Positions 45,120 to 52,668 of a DNA stretch of 56,622 nucleotides are shown here, piece after piece (position 1 is the stretch's first letter; each line of letters begins with the position of its first letter). The stretch is from JBFMFH01 sp040752275 (GTDB lineage Bacteria; Acidobacteriota; Vicinamibacteria; Vicinamibacterales; JAKQTR01). The stretch is taken from NCBI GenBank assembly GCA_040752275.1, contig JBFMFH010000085.1, positions 1-56,622 on the forward strand, in the 5' to 3' direction. The notes beneath the pieces were generated by a model. It searched no databases. It was not told the DNA's origin and saw only the letters and a program-made list of their open reading frames with translations. A program made the position numbers and the translations under genes.

Positions 45120-45480
45120 GCCGGAGTGAAGCCCGCCTGCGGCCGGCGGGGACGGGACAGTGATCTTCGTCGGAACCGGGGATTGGGGACCGGGGACCGG
45201 AGACCCGCTCGAGAGTGGGGGCTAGAACGGGGAACTCCGGGACGACTCCGGGACGACTCCGGGATGAGTCCCGTTCTAGCGAGGCTCCGCCTCAGACCAC
45301 CGAGACGTGTGGGGGCGGCTCCGCCTCGCTAGTTCACAGTGTTGGCTTTGCCCCGCCTGCGGCCGGGCGAAGACGTCTTGAAGGCAGGGGACGGAAACTT
45401 GACTCATCTGCATGAGATTCGGGCCTTCAAGACGTCTAGCGCGGGTGTGTTCGACTGGCCGGTTCCAACCGCCGAGGTCG
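45120..45480. repeat. Gene-free stretch packed with direct and inverted repeats
   Basis: The 487-bp gap between the HU/IHF gene and der has no convincing gene. It holds a 15-bp direct repeat, CCCGCCTGCGGCCGG, at 45132-45146 and 45352-45366. It also has G-runs at 45178-45200 and three 11-bp tandem units (ACTCCGGGACG, 45234-45266, the last with one mismatch). Inverted repeats occur at 45221-45231/45270-45280 (GCTAGAACGGG), 45276-45285/45323-45332 (CTAGCGAGGC) and 45371-45385/45423-45437 (15 bp, AGACGTCTTGAAGGC). The word CTAGC or its complement marks several arms. No transposase is present. Confidence 0.8.
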
Positions 45481-45508
45481 TGCCGCCGTCCCGGCGTCGG
45501 ATTGGCAC

Positions 45509-45514
45509 TATGAT
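45509..45514 (+). promoter_or_regulatory. -10 element for der
   Basis: TATGAT lies 26 bp before the GTG of der, within TATGATGGGA, which is identical to the site upstream of the threonylcarbamoyl-AMP synthase gene. The -35 is not recognisable. Confidence 0.5.
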
Positions 45515-45540
45515 GGGAACCTCGCAGGAGGACGTAAGGC

Positions 45541-46971
45541 GTGGGGCGTACACTGCCGGCCGTCGTGCTCGTCGGCCGGCCCAACGTTGGCAAGTCGACC
45601 CTGTTCAATCGGATCGCGGGATCGCGGCGGGCGATTGTCGCTCCCGTCCCCGGGACGACCCGCGATGTGATCACGCAGCCGGCCACCTGGCAAGGCTACG
45701 GATTCTTGCTCACGGATACGGGCGGGATGTTCGGCGCGAGCGAGGATCCGCTGCACGATCTGGTTGCCGACAAGGGCCGGATGGCAATAGGCCGGGCCGA
45801 TCTCGTTGTGCTTGTTGTGGATGCGGTCGAAGGTCGCGTCCCGGCGGATGACGAGATCGCCGCCTCCGTCCGCTCGTTCGGTAAGCCCGCCGTGTTGGCC
45901 ATCAACAAGGCCGACGACCGTCGGGCCCGAGCGGGTGCGCTCGAGTTCTACCAGTTGGGCTTCGATCAGGCGGTGGAGGTGTCCGCCGAGCACGGGTTGG
46001 GGATCGGAGACCTGCTCGACATCATTGTCGAGCGCGTCGGCCGGAGGGCCGGCGATCAGGGACCGGACGCGCCGTCCGATGGAGACGACGTGGGGAGCGA
46101 TGACGGCGACGGAGAGAGCCCGACGCGCCGGCAAGGTCCGTCGCGCCGGTCGACCGATGTGGCCGTGGCGGTCGTGGGCCGCCCGAACGTCGGGAAGTCC
46201 TCCCTGGTGAACCGGCTGCTGCGCGAGGAGCGGCTGCTGGTCAGCAGCCTTCCCGGCACGACCCGCGATGCGGTGGACGTCGTCTTGCGATGGCGCCGGA
46301 GACAGTTCAGGATTGTCGACACCGCGGGGATCCGTCGTCCGGGACGCGTCGCGCGTTCGGGCGCGGTCGAGGCCGTCAGCGTCTTGCAGGCTCGGCGGGC
46401 GATTGCGCAGGCGGATGTCGTCGTGCTCGTGATCGACGCGGCTGAGGGCGCCACCGATCAGGATGCGGCGATTGCCGGAGAGGCCGACAGGGCCGGGCGG
46501 GCGTTGGTGATCGCCGCCAACAAGTGGGACCTGATGAAGGAGGGCGGGCAGGACGTCACGAAGGGCTTCGACGACGAGCTGCGGCGCAAGATGAAGTTTC
46601 TCGACTACGCCCCGCTCTTGCACATCTCCGCGGCCACGGGCGAGCGTGTGTCCAAGCTGCTGGAGACGGTCGATCGGGTGGCCGATGCACGCGTCAGGCG
46701 AGCCGGGACCGCCGAGCTGAACCGCTTCGTGGATACCATCACGGCCGCACATCCGCCCGTGAGCCCGACACGGCGAGACGTGCGGGTGCTCTATGCGACG
46801 CAGGCCGGCGTGGCGCCTCCCACCTTCGTGTTCTTCACCAACATCGCCACGACGTTTCACTTCTCGTACGAGCGCTTCCTGATGAACCAGCTGCGCGCCG
46901 CATTCGGGTTCGACGGCACGCCGATCCGTATCGAGGTGCGGGCGAGGAGCACGCGGCGGCCGAGGCGCTGA
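45541..46971 (+). CDS. der: Ribosome assembly GTPase Der (EngA)
   Basis: A 476-residue protein with tandem GTPase domains acting in 50S subunit assembly. Both G1 motifs read GRPNVGKS (12-19 and 213-220). DTGG and DTAG are the G3 motifs, NKAD and NKWD the G4 motifs, and the C-terminal KH-like domain includes TFVFFTNIATTFHFSYERF, read as FVFFTN and HFSYERFL. The linker between the G domains is unusually Asp/Gly/Ser-rich (about residues 172-203). A GTG start follows AGGAGGA by about 9 bp. Confidence 0.96.
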   Translation: MGRTLPAVVLVGRPNVGKSTLFNRIAGSRRAIVAPVPGTTRDVITQPATWQGYGFLLTDTGGMFGASEDPLHDLVADKGRMAIGRADLVVLVVDAVEGRVPADDEIAASVRSFGKPAVLAINKADDRRARAGALEFYQLGFDQAVEVSAEHGLGIGDLLDIIVERVGRRAGDQGPDAPSDGDDVGSDDGDGESPTRRQGPSRRSTDVAVAVVGRPNVGKSSLVNRLLREERLLVSSLPGTTRDAVDVVLRWRRRQFRIVDTAGIRRPGRVARSGAVEAVSVLQARRAIAQADVVVLVIDAAEGATDQDAAIAGEADRAGRALVIAANKWDLMKEGGQDVTKGFDDELRRKMKFLDYAPLLHISAATGERVSKLLETVDRVADARVRRAGTAELNRFVDTITAAHPPVSPTRRDVRVLYATQAGVAPPTFVFFTNIATTFHFSYERFLMNQLRAAFGFDGTPIRIEVRARSTRRPRR

Positions 46972-47039
46972 CACCGGTCGCACGAGCGCAGGATGTGGCG
47001 GGCGTGGGGATGTCGGGGGCCTGCCGACCACAGCCCACG

Positions 47040-47048
47040 TGGTATACT
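47040..47048 (+). promoter_or_regulatory. Extended -10 promoter for the MerR-type regulator and tRNA-Pro
   Basis: TG-G-TATACT, the same nine bases as upstream of the TonB receptor, lies 12 bp before the GTG at 47061. The transcript may continue into tRNA-Pro, which begins 8 bp after the regulator's stop. Confidence 0.6.
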
Positions 47049-47060
47049 GCCGCAGGATCA

Positions 47061-47573
47061 GTGGCCGACACGAACGCGGGGATTCCAGATCGGGAGTGGT
47101 TCAAGGCCTCCGAGGTCTGTGAGATGGCGAGCCTCCAGCCCTATGTCCTGCGGTCGTGGGAACTCGAGTTCCCGAACCTGGGAGTCCAGCGGTCGGCCGG
47201 CGCGCCTCGGTGGTACCGGCGATCGGACGTCGAGCGGGTTCTGAGGATCCGGCAGCTGGTTTTCGGGGAAGGGCTGACCTTGGCGGGAGCGCGTCGACGG
47301 ATCGATGGTGACTCCCCGGGTGCCGATCACGACGAACCGGCCGTGATCGATCGGGAGACGCGGGCGCGGCTGGCGGCGATCAGGCGGGAGTTGCGAACGC
47401 TGCACGAGTGGCTGTCGGAGGGGTCTCCAGTTCCTGCACGCGCGACCGGACCGGCCGCGGAGGTGGCCCGGCGGACCGTCCCGGAGGTCGTTCGCGCTGA
47501 GAAGACGCGCGGCGTGACGCCGTGGCCCTCGAAGCCGCAGCGCAGGCAGCGGAAGGGCGGCAGGAAGTCGTAG
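47061..47573 (+). CDS. MerR-family transcriptional regulator
   Basis: A 170-residue protein whose N-terminal half is a MerR winged helix: WFKASEVCEMASLQPYVLRSWELEFPNLG, visible as FKASEVCEMA and YVLRSWELEFP, then APRWYRRSDVERVLRI and GLTLAGARRRI. The C-terminal half holds a short coiled region and a basic tail, with no recognised effector domain. Regulators of this short type next to IHF genes are common in Deltaproteobacteria-like genomes; the target is unknown. The GTG at 47061 is chosen from the promoter position. Confidence 0.85.
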   Translation: MADTNAGIPDREWFKASEVCEMASLQPYVLRSWELEFPNLGVQRSAGAPRWYRRSDVERVLRIRQLVFGEGLTLAGARRRIDGDSPGADHDEPAVIDRETRARLAAIRRELRTLHEWLSEGSPVPARATGPAAEVARRTVPEVVRAEKTRGVTPWPSKPQRRQRKGGRKS

Positions 47574-47581
47574 GTTCGTTT

Positions 47582-47658
47582 CGGGATGTAGCGCAGCCTG
47601 GTAGCGCACCTGAATGGGGTTCAGGGGGTCGCTGGTTCGAATCCAGTCATCCCGACCA
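47582..47658 (+). tRNA. tRNA-Pro (anticodon GGG)
   Basis: The 77-nt gene folds as a cloverleaf. The acceptor arms are CGGGATG (47582-47588) and CATCCCG (47648-47654), with ACCA encoded after them. The anticodon stem is CCTGA/TCAGG with loop ATGGGGT, giving anticodon GGG at 47616-47618 for CCC codons. The T arm is CTGGTTCGAATCCAG. It starts 8 bp after the MerR gene. Confidence 0.95.
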
Positions 47659-47725
47659 GTCTGGGAGGGCGAGGGGCCCGCGGGTAACGCGGGCCCTTCG
47701 CGCGTTGGGCCCGGCGGGAGCGTCC

Positions 47726-48016
47726 ATTGCCAACTGGATCACGGTACTCGAGCGCGCAGCCGCAGACCACCGCCCGGATACGATCTACATCTTCGGCCAC
47801 GCCGGCCCGACCTTCGGAGTGACCGGCGGTGCGGCGGATCTGGCGTACATGCGCGACTACCTGACGGCGCTGGCCGACTTCGTGCGCGCCGAGATGAAGG
47901 CCGGCAAGCCGAGGGAAGCCATTATCACGATCGCGGAACCGCTCAAGGGGTTTTCCGACCACGGGCCGCTCGTGGAACGTGTGCTGGCGGCGGCGTACGA
48001 CGAACTCGCGGGGTAG
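47726..48016 (+). pseudogene. 3' remnant of an MBL-fold-like hydrolase gene beside tRNA-Pro
   Basis: About 95 codons read ANWITVLERAAADHRPDTIY, FGHAGPTFGVTGGAADLAYM, RDYLTALADFVRAEMKAG and a clean ending VLAAAYDELAG. This looks like the C-terminal part of a metallo-beta-lactamase-fold hydrolase (substrate-lid helices and a closing strand), but it lacks the N-terminal HxHxDH domain and any good start codon. The similarity begins about 67 bp after the tRNA, and upstream codons in this frame run back into the tRNA. The family call is from memory and moderate. Confidence 0.5.
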
Positions 48017-48085
48017 GAGGGGCTGCGATTCGGCACCAGGACGGGGTCTGACCGCCGAACACCCTGCGCGGATGCGTACGCGGGA

Positions 48086-48110
48086 CCGGGGGACCCGACA
48101 GGTCCCCCGG
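48086..48110. terminator. Strong hairpin between the hydrolase remnant and ferredoxin
   Basis: CCGGGGGACC (48086-48095) and GGTCCCCCGG (48101-48110) form a perfect 10-bp stem with a 5-nt loop. It lies 31 bp beyond the minus-strand ferredoxin stop and 70 bp beyond the remnant on the plus strand. No T-run follows. Confidence 0.55.
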
Positions 48111-48140
48111 AACGTCGCAGCGGGGCGAGAAGGTCCCGGC

Positions 48141-48389
48141 CTAGCCGTGCAGCGCGTGGTACTTCGCTTCGAGCTGTTCGCGGGTCTCTGCGTGGTTGGG
48201 ATCGGGCACGATGCACTCGTCGACAGGGCAGACCTCGACGCACTTCGACGCATCAAACGCGCCTACGCACTCCGTGCACTTGTCCGGTTCGATGACGTAG
48301 ATCGACTCGCCCTGGGAGATCGCCTCGTTCGGACATTCCGGCTCGCAGGCGCCGCAGCTGATACATTCTTCGTTGATGAACAGTGCCAT
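48141..48389 (-). CDS. 2[4Fe-4S] ferredoxin
   Basis: An 82-residue electron carrier with two clusters: CISCGACEPECPNEAI (residues 9-24) and CTECVGAFDASKCVEVCPVDEC (38-59). The long spacing within the second motif (C-x2-C-x8-C-x3-C) and the C-terminal helix place it with the YfhL/Alvin-type group. GGAGG lies eight bases before the ATG at 48389. Redox partners are not encoded nearby. Confidence 0.95.
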   Translation of the reverse strand: MALFINEECISCGACEPECPNEAISQGESIYVIEPDKCTECVGAFDASKCVEVCPVDECIVPDPNHAETREQLEAKYHALHG

Positions 48390-48440
48390 GACAAATAGCC
48401 TCCAATCAGGTCGCGCGCCCTGCGCGCCAAGAATGCCAAC

Positions 48441-48449
48441 AGAATAGCA
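48441..48449 (-). promoter_or_regulatory. Extended -10 promoter of the ferredoxin gene
   Basis: On the minus strand TG-C-TATTCT precedes the ferredoxin ATG by about 50 bp. The rest of the 203-bp gap up to 48592 shows short GC-rich inverted segments but no gene. Confidence 0.55.
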
Positions 48450-48592
48450 AACTCTGATCCAGTTCCTTCCGATCGATTCCCAAAGGTTTCTCGCCAGAAA
48501 CGGCGCAAACGCCGGTTTCCCGGCGGCGTCCGCGATCTCCGAGTCGGAAAGGCGGCGTATCGCCGACCCCCGGTGTCCGGGTTCGTCCCACG

Positions 48593-49882
48593 TCAGATTG
48601 CGTCCAACGCTTGAGACAAATCGGCGATCAGGTCGTCGGGGTGTTCCAGCCCCACCGAGATCCGCAGCAGCCCAGGCGTGATGCCCATGTCCTTCTGGCG
48701 ATCCGGGGGCACGTCGGAGTGCGTCATGGTGGCCGGGTGCTCCATCAACGACTCGGTCCCGCCCAGGCTGACCGCGAGCTTGATCAGCGACAGGCTGTTG
48801 AGGGCGCGGAACGCCTCGGCCTCGCCGCCGTGAATCTCGAACGCGAAAGTCGATCCCGGGGACTTGCACTGTCGCTGGTAGATGGCCGCCTGCGGGCTGT
48901 CCTCCGGCAGGAATCCCAAGTAGTGGACCTTCCCGACCTTCGGGTGGTCGGCCAGGAAGTCGGCCACATACCGCGCGTTCTTCATGGCGCTGGTCATCCG
49001 CAGCTTCAGCGTCTCGAGGCTGCGCATCAGCAACCACCCAGTGTGGGGATCTGAGATGGTGCCGAGGATCGTCCGCATGCCGCGCACCGTCGAGATCAGG
49101 TCCTCGCGGCCCAGACACCCGCCCGCGATGAGATCGCTGTGGCCGGCGGCGTACTTCGTCAGCGAATAGAGCACGAGGTCGGCGCCGTGCTGAAGCGGGT
49201 GCTGCCACAGCGGGCCCAGGAAGGTGTTGTCCACGGCGACCAGCGGGGGCCTGCCGTTCCTGGGCGGCAGCGACCGGGCCGCCTCTGCGCACGCCTCGAT
49301 GTCGACGAGACCGATGGTCGGATTGGCTGGCGTCTCCAGGTAGATCATGCCGATCGGTCCCACTGGACGCGCCTGCTGAATCGCCTCGTCCAGCGTCGGT
49401 GTCATCATTCCAGAACCGAACCACACTCGCTGGATGCCAAACTGGGGGAGTATCTGCTCGACCAGGAACTCGGTCCCGCCATACACCGGTTCCGAGCACA
49501 ACAGCACGTCCCCGGGCCGCAGGAAGCTGAGCATCGCCGTCGAGATGGCGGCCATCCCTGAGCTGAACACGAGGCCTGACTCCGCCTCGTCCCACAGCGT
49601 CAGGCGATCCTCCAGAATCTCCAGATCGGGGTTGTTGACCCGGGAATAGATGAGGCCAGGCTCCTCGTTGGGCCGCTGCTCCCGAAGGCCGTAGGCGACC
49701 TCGAAGAACGCCTTGCCCTCCTCGGCGGTCTTGAAGGCGAATGTCGACGTCTGGAAGATCGGACACTTGACCGCGCCCTCGGAGAACTGCGGGTCGTACC
49801 CGTAGCTCATCATCAAGGTCTCCGGACGCAGCTTGTGTCCCCGGATGTCGCGGTGTCGGTAGGCCTTTGGAATCCTGCGCAT
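48593..49882 (-). CDS. Cystathionine gamma-synthase / Cys-Met metabolism PLP enzyme
   Basis: A 429-residue trans-sulfuration-family enzyme. FSSGMAAIST is the PLP phosphate loop, ETPANPTIGLVDI and VAVDNTFLGPLWQHPL match the family, and the PLP Lys is K243 in YSLTKYAAGHSD. TPGLLRISVGLEHPDDLIADL closes the domain. Gamma-synthase, gamma-lyase and methionine gamma-lyase share these motifs, so the exact reaction is open. The N-terminal 25 residues (AYRHRDIRGHKLRPETLMMSYG, shown as AYRHRDIRGHKL) are longer than in E. coli MetB. GGGAGG before the ATG at 49882 fixes the start. Confidence 0.9.
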   Translation of the reverse strand: MRRIPKAYRHRDIRGHKLRPETLMMSYGYDPQFSEGAVKCPIFQTSTFAFKTAEEGKAFFEVAYGLREQRPNEEPGLIYSRVNNPDLEILEDRLTLWDEAESGLVFSSGMAAISTAMLSFLRPGDVLLCSEPVYGGTEFLVEQILPQFGIQRVWFGSGMMTPTLDEAIQQARPVGPIGMIYLETPANPTIGLVDIEACAEAARSLPPRNGRPPLVAVDNTFLGPLWQHPLQHGADLVLYSLTKYAAGHSDLIAGGCLGREDLISTVRGMRTILGTISDPHTGWLLMRSLETLKLRMTSAMKNARYVADFLADHPKVGKVHYLGFLPEDSPQAAIYQRQCKSPGSTFAFEIHGGEAEAFRALNSLSLIKLAVSLGGTESLMEHPATMTHSDVPPDRQKDMGITPGLLRISVGLEHPDDLIADLSQALDAI

Positions 49883-49911
49883 CGTTAACCTCCCGGCAGA
49901 CTCCAGCCGTT

Positions 49912-51306
49912 CTACCGGCCCAGCCGCTGTGGTGCGTCCGCCACGACCCAGCTCATCACTGCCAGCGTCGCGACGCACTTGGCCATCTCGCGCGGGTCGA
50001 TCTTGTCGACGGTGTCAGCCGGGGTGTGGTGGATCGTGAAGTAGGTCGATCCGTCGACGGCGAGCGACATGGCTGGGACGCCGGCCGCCTGGACGGACGG
50101 GCCGATGTCGGCGCCGCCGCCTGAGGGACCCACGGCGGTCGCTCCGATGCCGGCGAGCAGCGTGGAGATATCCTCGACCATGGCCCTCGCGGCGTCGTTG
50201 CCGGTGAAGCCGACACCCAGCGGCCTGAAGACCCCGGAGTCCGACTCGATCATCAGGACGTGGCTCGCCAGTTCGCCGGCATGCTGATCCCGGTAGGCGA
50301 ACCCCCCGCGCAGGCCGTTCTCCTCGTTGGTGAACAACACGGTTCGCAGTGTCCGGCGTGGCCGCAGTCCGAGTTGTTTGACGATGCGGAGCACCTCCCA
50401 CACCGCCACGCAGCCGCCAGCGTCATCCGTGGCACCGGTGCCCACGTCCCACGAGTCGAGGTGGCAGCCCAGCACCACCACCTCCTCGGGGCGGGCGCGC
50501 CCGCGGATCTCGCCCACCACATTGGCCGACTCCGCATCCGGGAGCATCCGGGCTTCCATCATCAAGCGAACAACCGGCCGCTCGCCGCGGTCCTGCATCC
50601 GCTGCAGCCGGTCGGCATCTTCCAGGGCTACGGCCGCCGCTGGGATTTGCGGGAGGTCCTCGGCGTAGTTCAGGGCGCCCGTGTGCGGCGTTCGGAGACC
50701 GGGGTTCCCGACCGACCGAAGCAGCATCCCTACTGCACCCAGCGCCGCTGCCCGTGACGCCCCGCTGGATCGGTAGCGCACCGTCTCGCCATAGCCGGTA
50801 TAGGGCACGTTGAACAGGACGATCGTGCCGGGGATCTGGGCCTTGCGCGCCTCCAGATCGTCGAAGCTGCGGACCACGACGACCGGGGCCCGCACGCCAT
50901 CGGCTGGCGTCCCCACACTGTTGCCGAGGCCTAGCACGACCAGAGGATGGCGAACGGGCGCGACGATCTCGGCGCTCTCCCGCCCACGCTCCCAATGGGG
51001 CACCATCACCCTCTCGGCCCGGACGTTTTCGAGGCCGTCACGCCGCATCTCCTCGACCGCCCACGCAATTGTGGCCTGGAGCGCAGCGGAGCCCGCGAGC
51101 CGGTGCCCGAACGTGTCGGTGAGATAGGCCAGCCGCTCCCAGGCGCGTGTGGTGGCGAGCGCTTCCCCGATCAGTCGCGCCGCCGTCTCACGGTGGGCAT
51201 CGAGCCAGTCGGCCCGTTGGGGCTCGGCTGCAGCCAGCGACAGGATGCCCGCCAGAACCAGCGGGAGCATCCGCGCCCTTTTCGGGAAGGGGAGCGGCGT
51301 TGCCAT
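49912..51306 (-). CDS. M28-family zinc aminopeptidase, secreted
   Basis: A 464-residue metallopeptidase with a signal peptide (basic FPKRAR, then MLPLVLAGILSLAAA). A protease-associated-like insert precedes the M28 catalytic core. Zinc ligand motifs are visible: GCHLDSWDVGTGATDDAGG (His and bridging Asp), TNEENGLRG (catalytic Glu), MIESDSG and the final IHHTPADT. It resembles plasma glutamate carboxypeptidase. ATG 51306 is used; a TTG at 51324 would overlap the stop of the upstream isomerase gene. Secreted peptide scavenging is inferred. Confidence 0.9.
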   Translation of the reverse strand: MATPLPFPKRARMLPLVLAGILSLAAAEPQRADWLDAHRETAARLIGEALATTRAWERLAYLTDTFGHRLAGSAALQATIAWAVEEMRRDGLENVRAERVMVPHWERGRESAEIVAPVRHPLVVLGLGNSVGTPADGVRAPVVVVRSFDDLEARKAQIPGTIVLFNVPYTGYGETVRYRSSGASRAAALGAVGMLLRSVGNPGLRTPHTGALNYAEDLPQIPAAAVALEDADRLQRMQDRGERPVVRLMMEARMLPDAESANVVGEIRGRARPEEVVVLGCHLDSWDVGTGATDDAGGCVAVWEVLRIVKQLGLRPRRTLRTVLFTNEENGLRGGFAYRDQHAGELASHVLMIESDSGVFRPLGVGFTGNDAARAMVEDISTLLAGIGATAVGPSGGGADIGPSVQAAGVPAMSLAVDGSTYFTIHHTPADTVDKIDPREMAKCVATLAVMSWVVADAPQRLGR

Positions 51307-51320
51307 GTTCGTTCGCACGA

Positions 51321-52391
51321 TCAAATGAGGATGTCGACCTTCGCCTTGGCCCGGAGCTGTTCGATGAATGCCTCGCCCTTCTCCTCGCGCTGCTGCTGGA
51401 GGAGGTACTCGGCAATCTTCCCTTTGACGTCGTCGAAGGGAAGTTCGCGTTCGGGCCGATGGTCCGTGACACGGATGAGATGATAGCCAAACGAGGTTTC
51501 GACGACGCCGCTGGTCTGTCCCTTCTTCAGCGAGAAGGCCACCCGATCGAAGGCGGGAACCATCTGGCCGCGAGCAAAGAATCCGAGGTCGCCGCCCTGT
51601 GCGGCCGAGCCGGGGTCCTGGGAGTGGATCCTGGCGAGATCCGCGAAGGACCGGCCCTGCTTGAGGTCCTGCTGGATGCTCTCGATGAGGGCTTTGGCGG
51701 TCATCCGTTCCGTTTCGCTCATGCCGGGCGGCGCCTGGATGAGGATGTGGCTCGCCCGAACGCTCTCACCTTCGCGGAACCGGGCGCGGTTCGCGTCATA
51801 GAACGACCGGGTGGCCGCATCGTCGATCGTGATGAGCGGATCCACTTCAGCCTGGAGCATCGTGTTGATGGCCAGCCGTTCGATGGTGTCCTCTCGCAGT
51901 CGCTCGAAGGTGAGGCCCTGCTGCTTGAGCGACTCCTCGAAGGCCTGCGCGGAGGGGAACTGCTTCTGCATCTCGCCGAGCTGGCGGTCGACCTCCCAGG
52001 GCGCGGGCGTGATGTTGCGCCGCTTCGCCTCCTGCACCAGGAGGCGGTAGCCGATTAACCGATCCAGGACCTGGCGATAGACGCTGTCGCGCTGTTCGGG
52101 CGGCACCGCCGCGCGTGCCTGGGCCTCGAGGGTGCTGATGGCCATCTCGAATTCGGCCCGCTCGATGGCCACGCCATTGACGCGAGCGAGAACGGCCGGC
52201 AGTTCGGCTGGTACCGGCTTGGGCGCCACGTCCACAGCCACGCCTCCGCCCGGCGTGGAGGCCGGCGACGCCGGCTGTGCGGCCGAGGCGCTCTGGTCCG
52301 GCGCCCCGGCAGGTGCCGGCTGTTCCTTGCGGCAGCCCGGCAGCAGAGCCAGCACCGCCAGGAGCAGGACGAAGCATGAGGCTTTTCTCAC
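51321..52391 (-). CDS. Parvulin-type peptidyl-prolyl isomerase lipoprotein (PrsA/SurA-like)
   Basis: A 356-residue envelope chaperone. The GTG at 52391 follows GGGAGA and yields a lipoprotein signal with lipobox LPGC (Cys 20). An Ala/Pro-rich linker leads to a SurA-N-like helical domain (VLDRLIGYRLLVQEAKRRNI) and then the rotamase domain: ASHILIQAP, FADLARIHSQDPGSAAQGGDLGFF, read as LARIHSQDPGSA and GGDLGFFARGQM, and SFGYHLIRVTDHRPE. It probably helps outer-membrane or secreted proteins fold. The M28 peptidase is encoded immediately downstream. Confidence 0.92.
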   Translation of the reverse strand: MRKASCFVLLLAVLALLPGCRKEQPAPAGAPDQSASAAQPASPASTPGGGVAVDVAPKPVPAELPAVLARVNGVAIERAEFEMAISTLEAQARAAVPPEQRDSVYRQVLDRLIGYRLLVQEAKRRNITPAPWEVDRQLGEMQKQFPSAQAFEESLKQQGLTFERLREDTIERLAINTMLQAEVDPLITIDDAATRSFYDANRARFREGESVRASHILIQAPPGMSETERMTAKALIESIQQDLKQGRSFADLARIHSQDPGSAAQGGDLGFFARGQMVPAFDRVAFSLKKGQTSGVVETSFGYHLIRVTDHRPERELPFDDVKGKIAEYLLQQQREEKGEAFIEQLRAKAKVDILI

Positions 52392-52524
52392 AATATCTCC
52401 CGGTACGTGAACACCTCACCTTAGCAGACCGGTTCCAGGGTGGCAACCGCATGCGGCGTGGCGGGTGCACGACACCAGAGTAACGTGTTGGGTGGTCGCG
52501 AGGACCGCGCGTCCTCGGGGGTGC

Positions 52525-52553
52525 TTTTCACGGGCCGCGCCTCCTGGTAGAGT
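52525..52553 (+). promoter_or_regulatory. Promoter for the second cysteine desulfurase
   Basis: TTTTCA (52525-52530), a 17-bp spacer and the extended -10 TG-G-TAGAGT (52545-52553) precede the gene by about 115 bp. Confidence 0.5.
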
Positions 52554-52668
52554 AGACACGCCGGCTACAGGCCCACCCGCGCGGCCTGGCCTTCCGCCCC
52601 CGCACCAGAATCGAACCACAAGCATCCGTCCGCCGGGCGTGCACCGGCGAGGACGACCAGGGGCCGTC

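Noticed and set aside
48141..49766. 541-codon minus frame containing the ferredoxin at its end
   Set aside because: Only the last 82 codons are real; the rest is an out-of-frame reading of the cystathionine gamma-synthase-family gene and the gap.
49883..49911. SAM riboswitch before the cystathionine gamma-synthase-family gene
   Set aside because: Only 29 bp separate it from the upstream gene, too short for any known SAM riboswitch.
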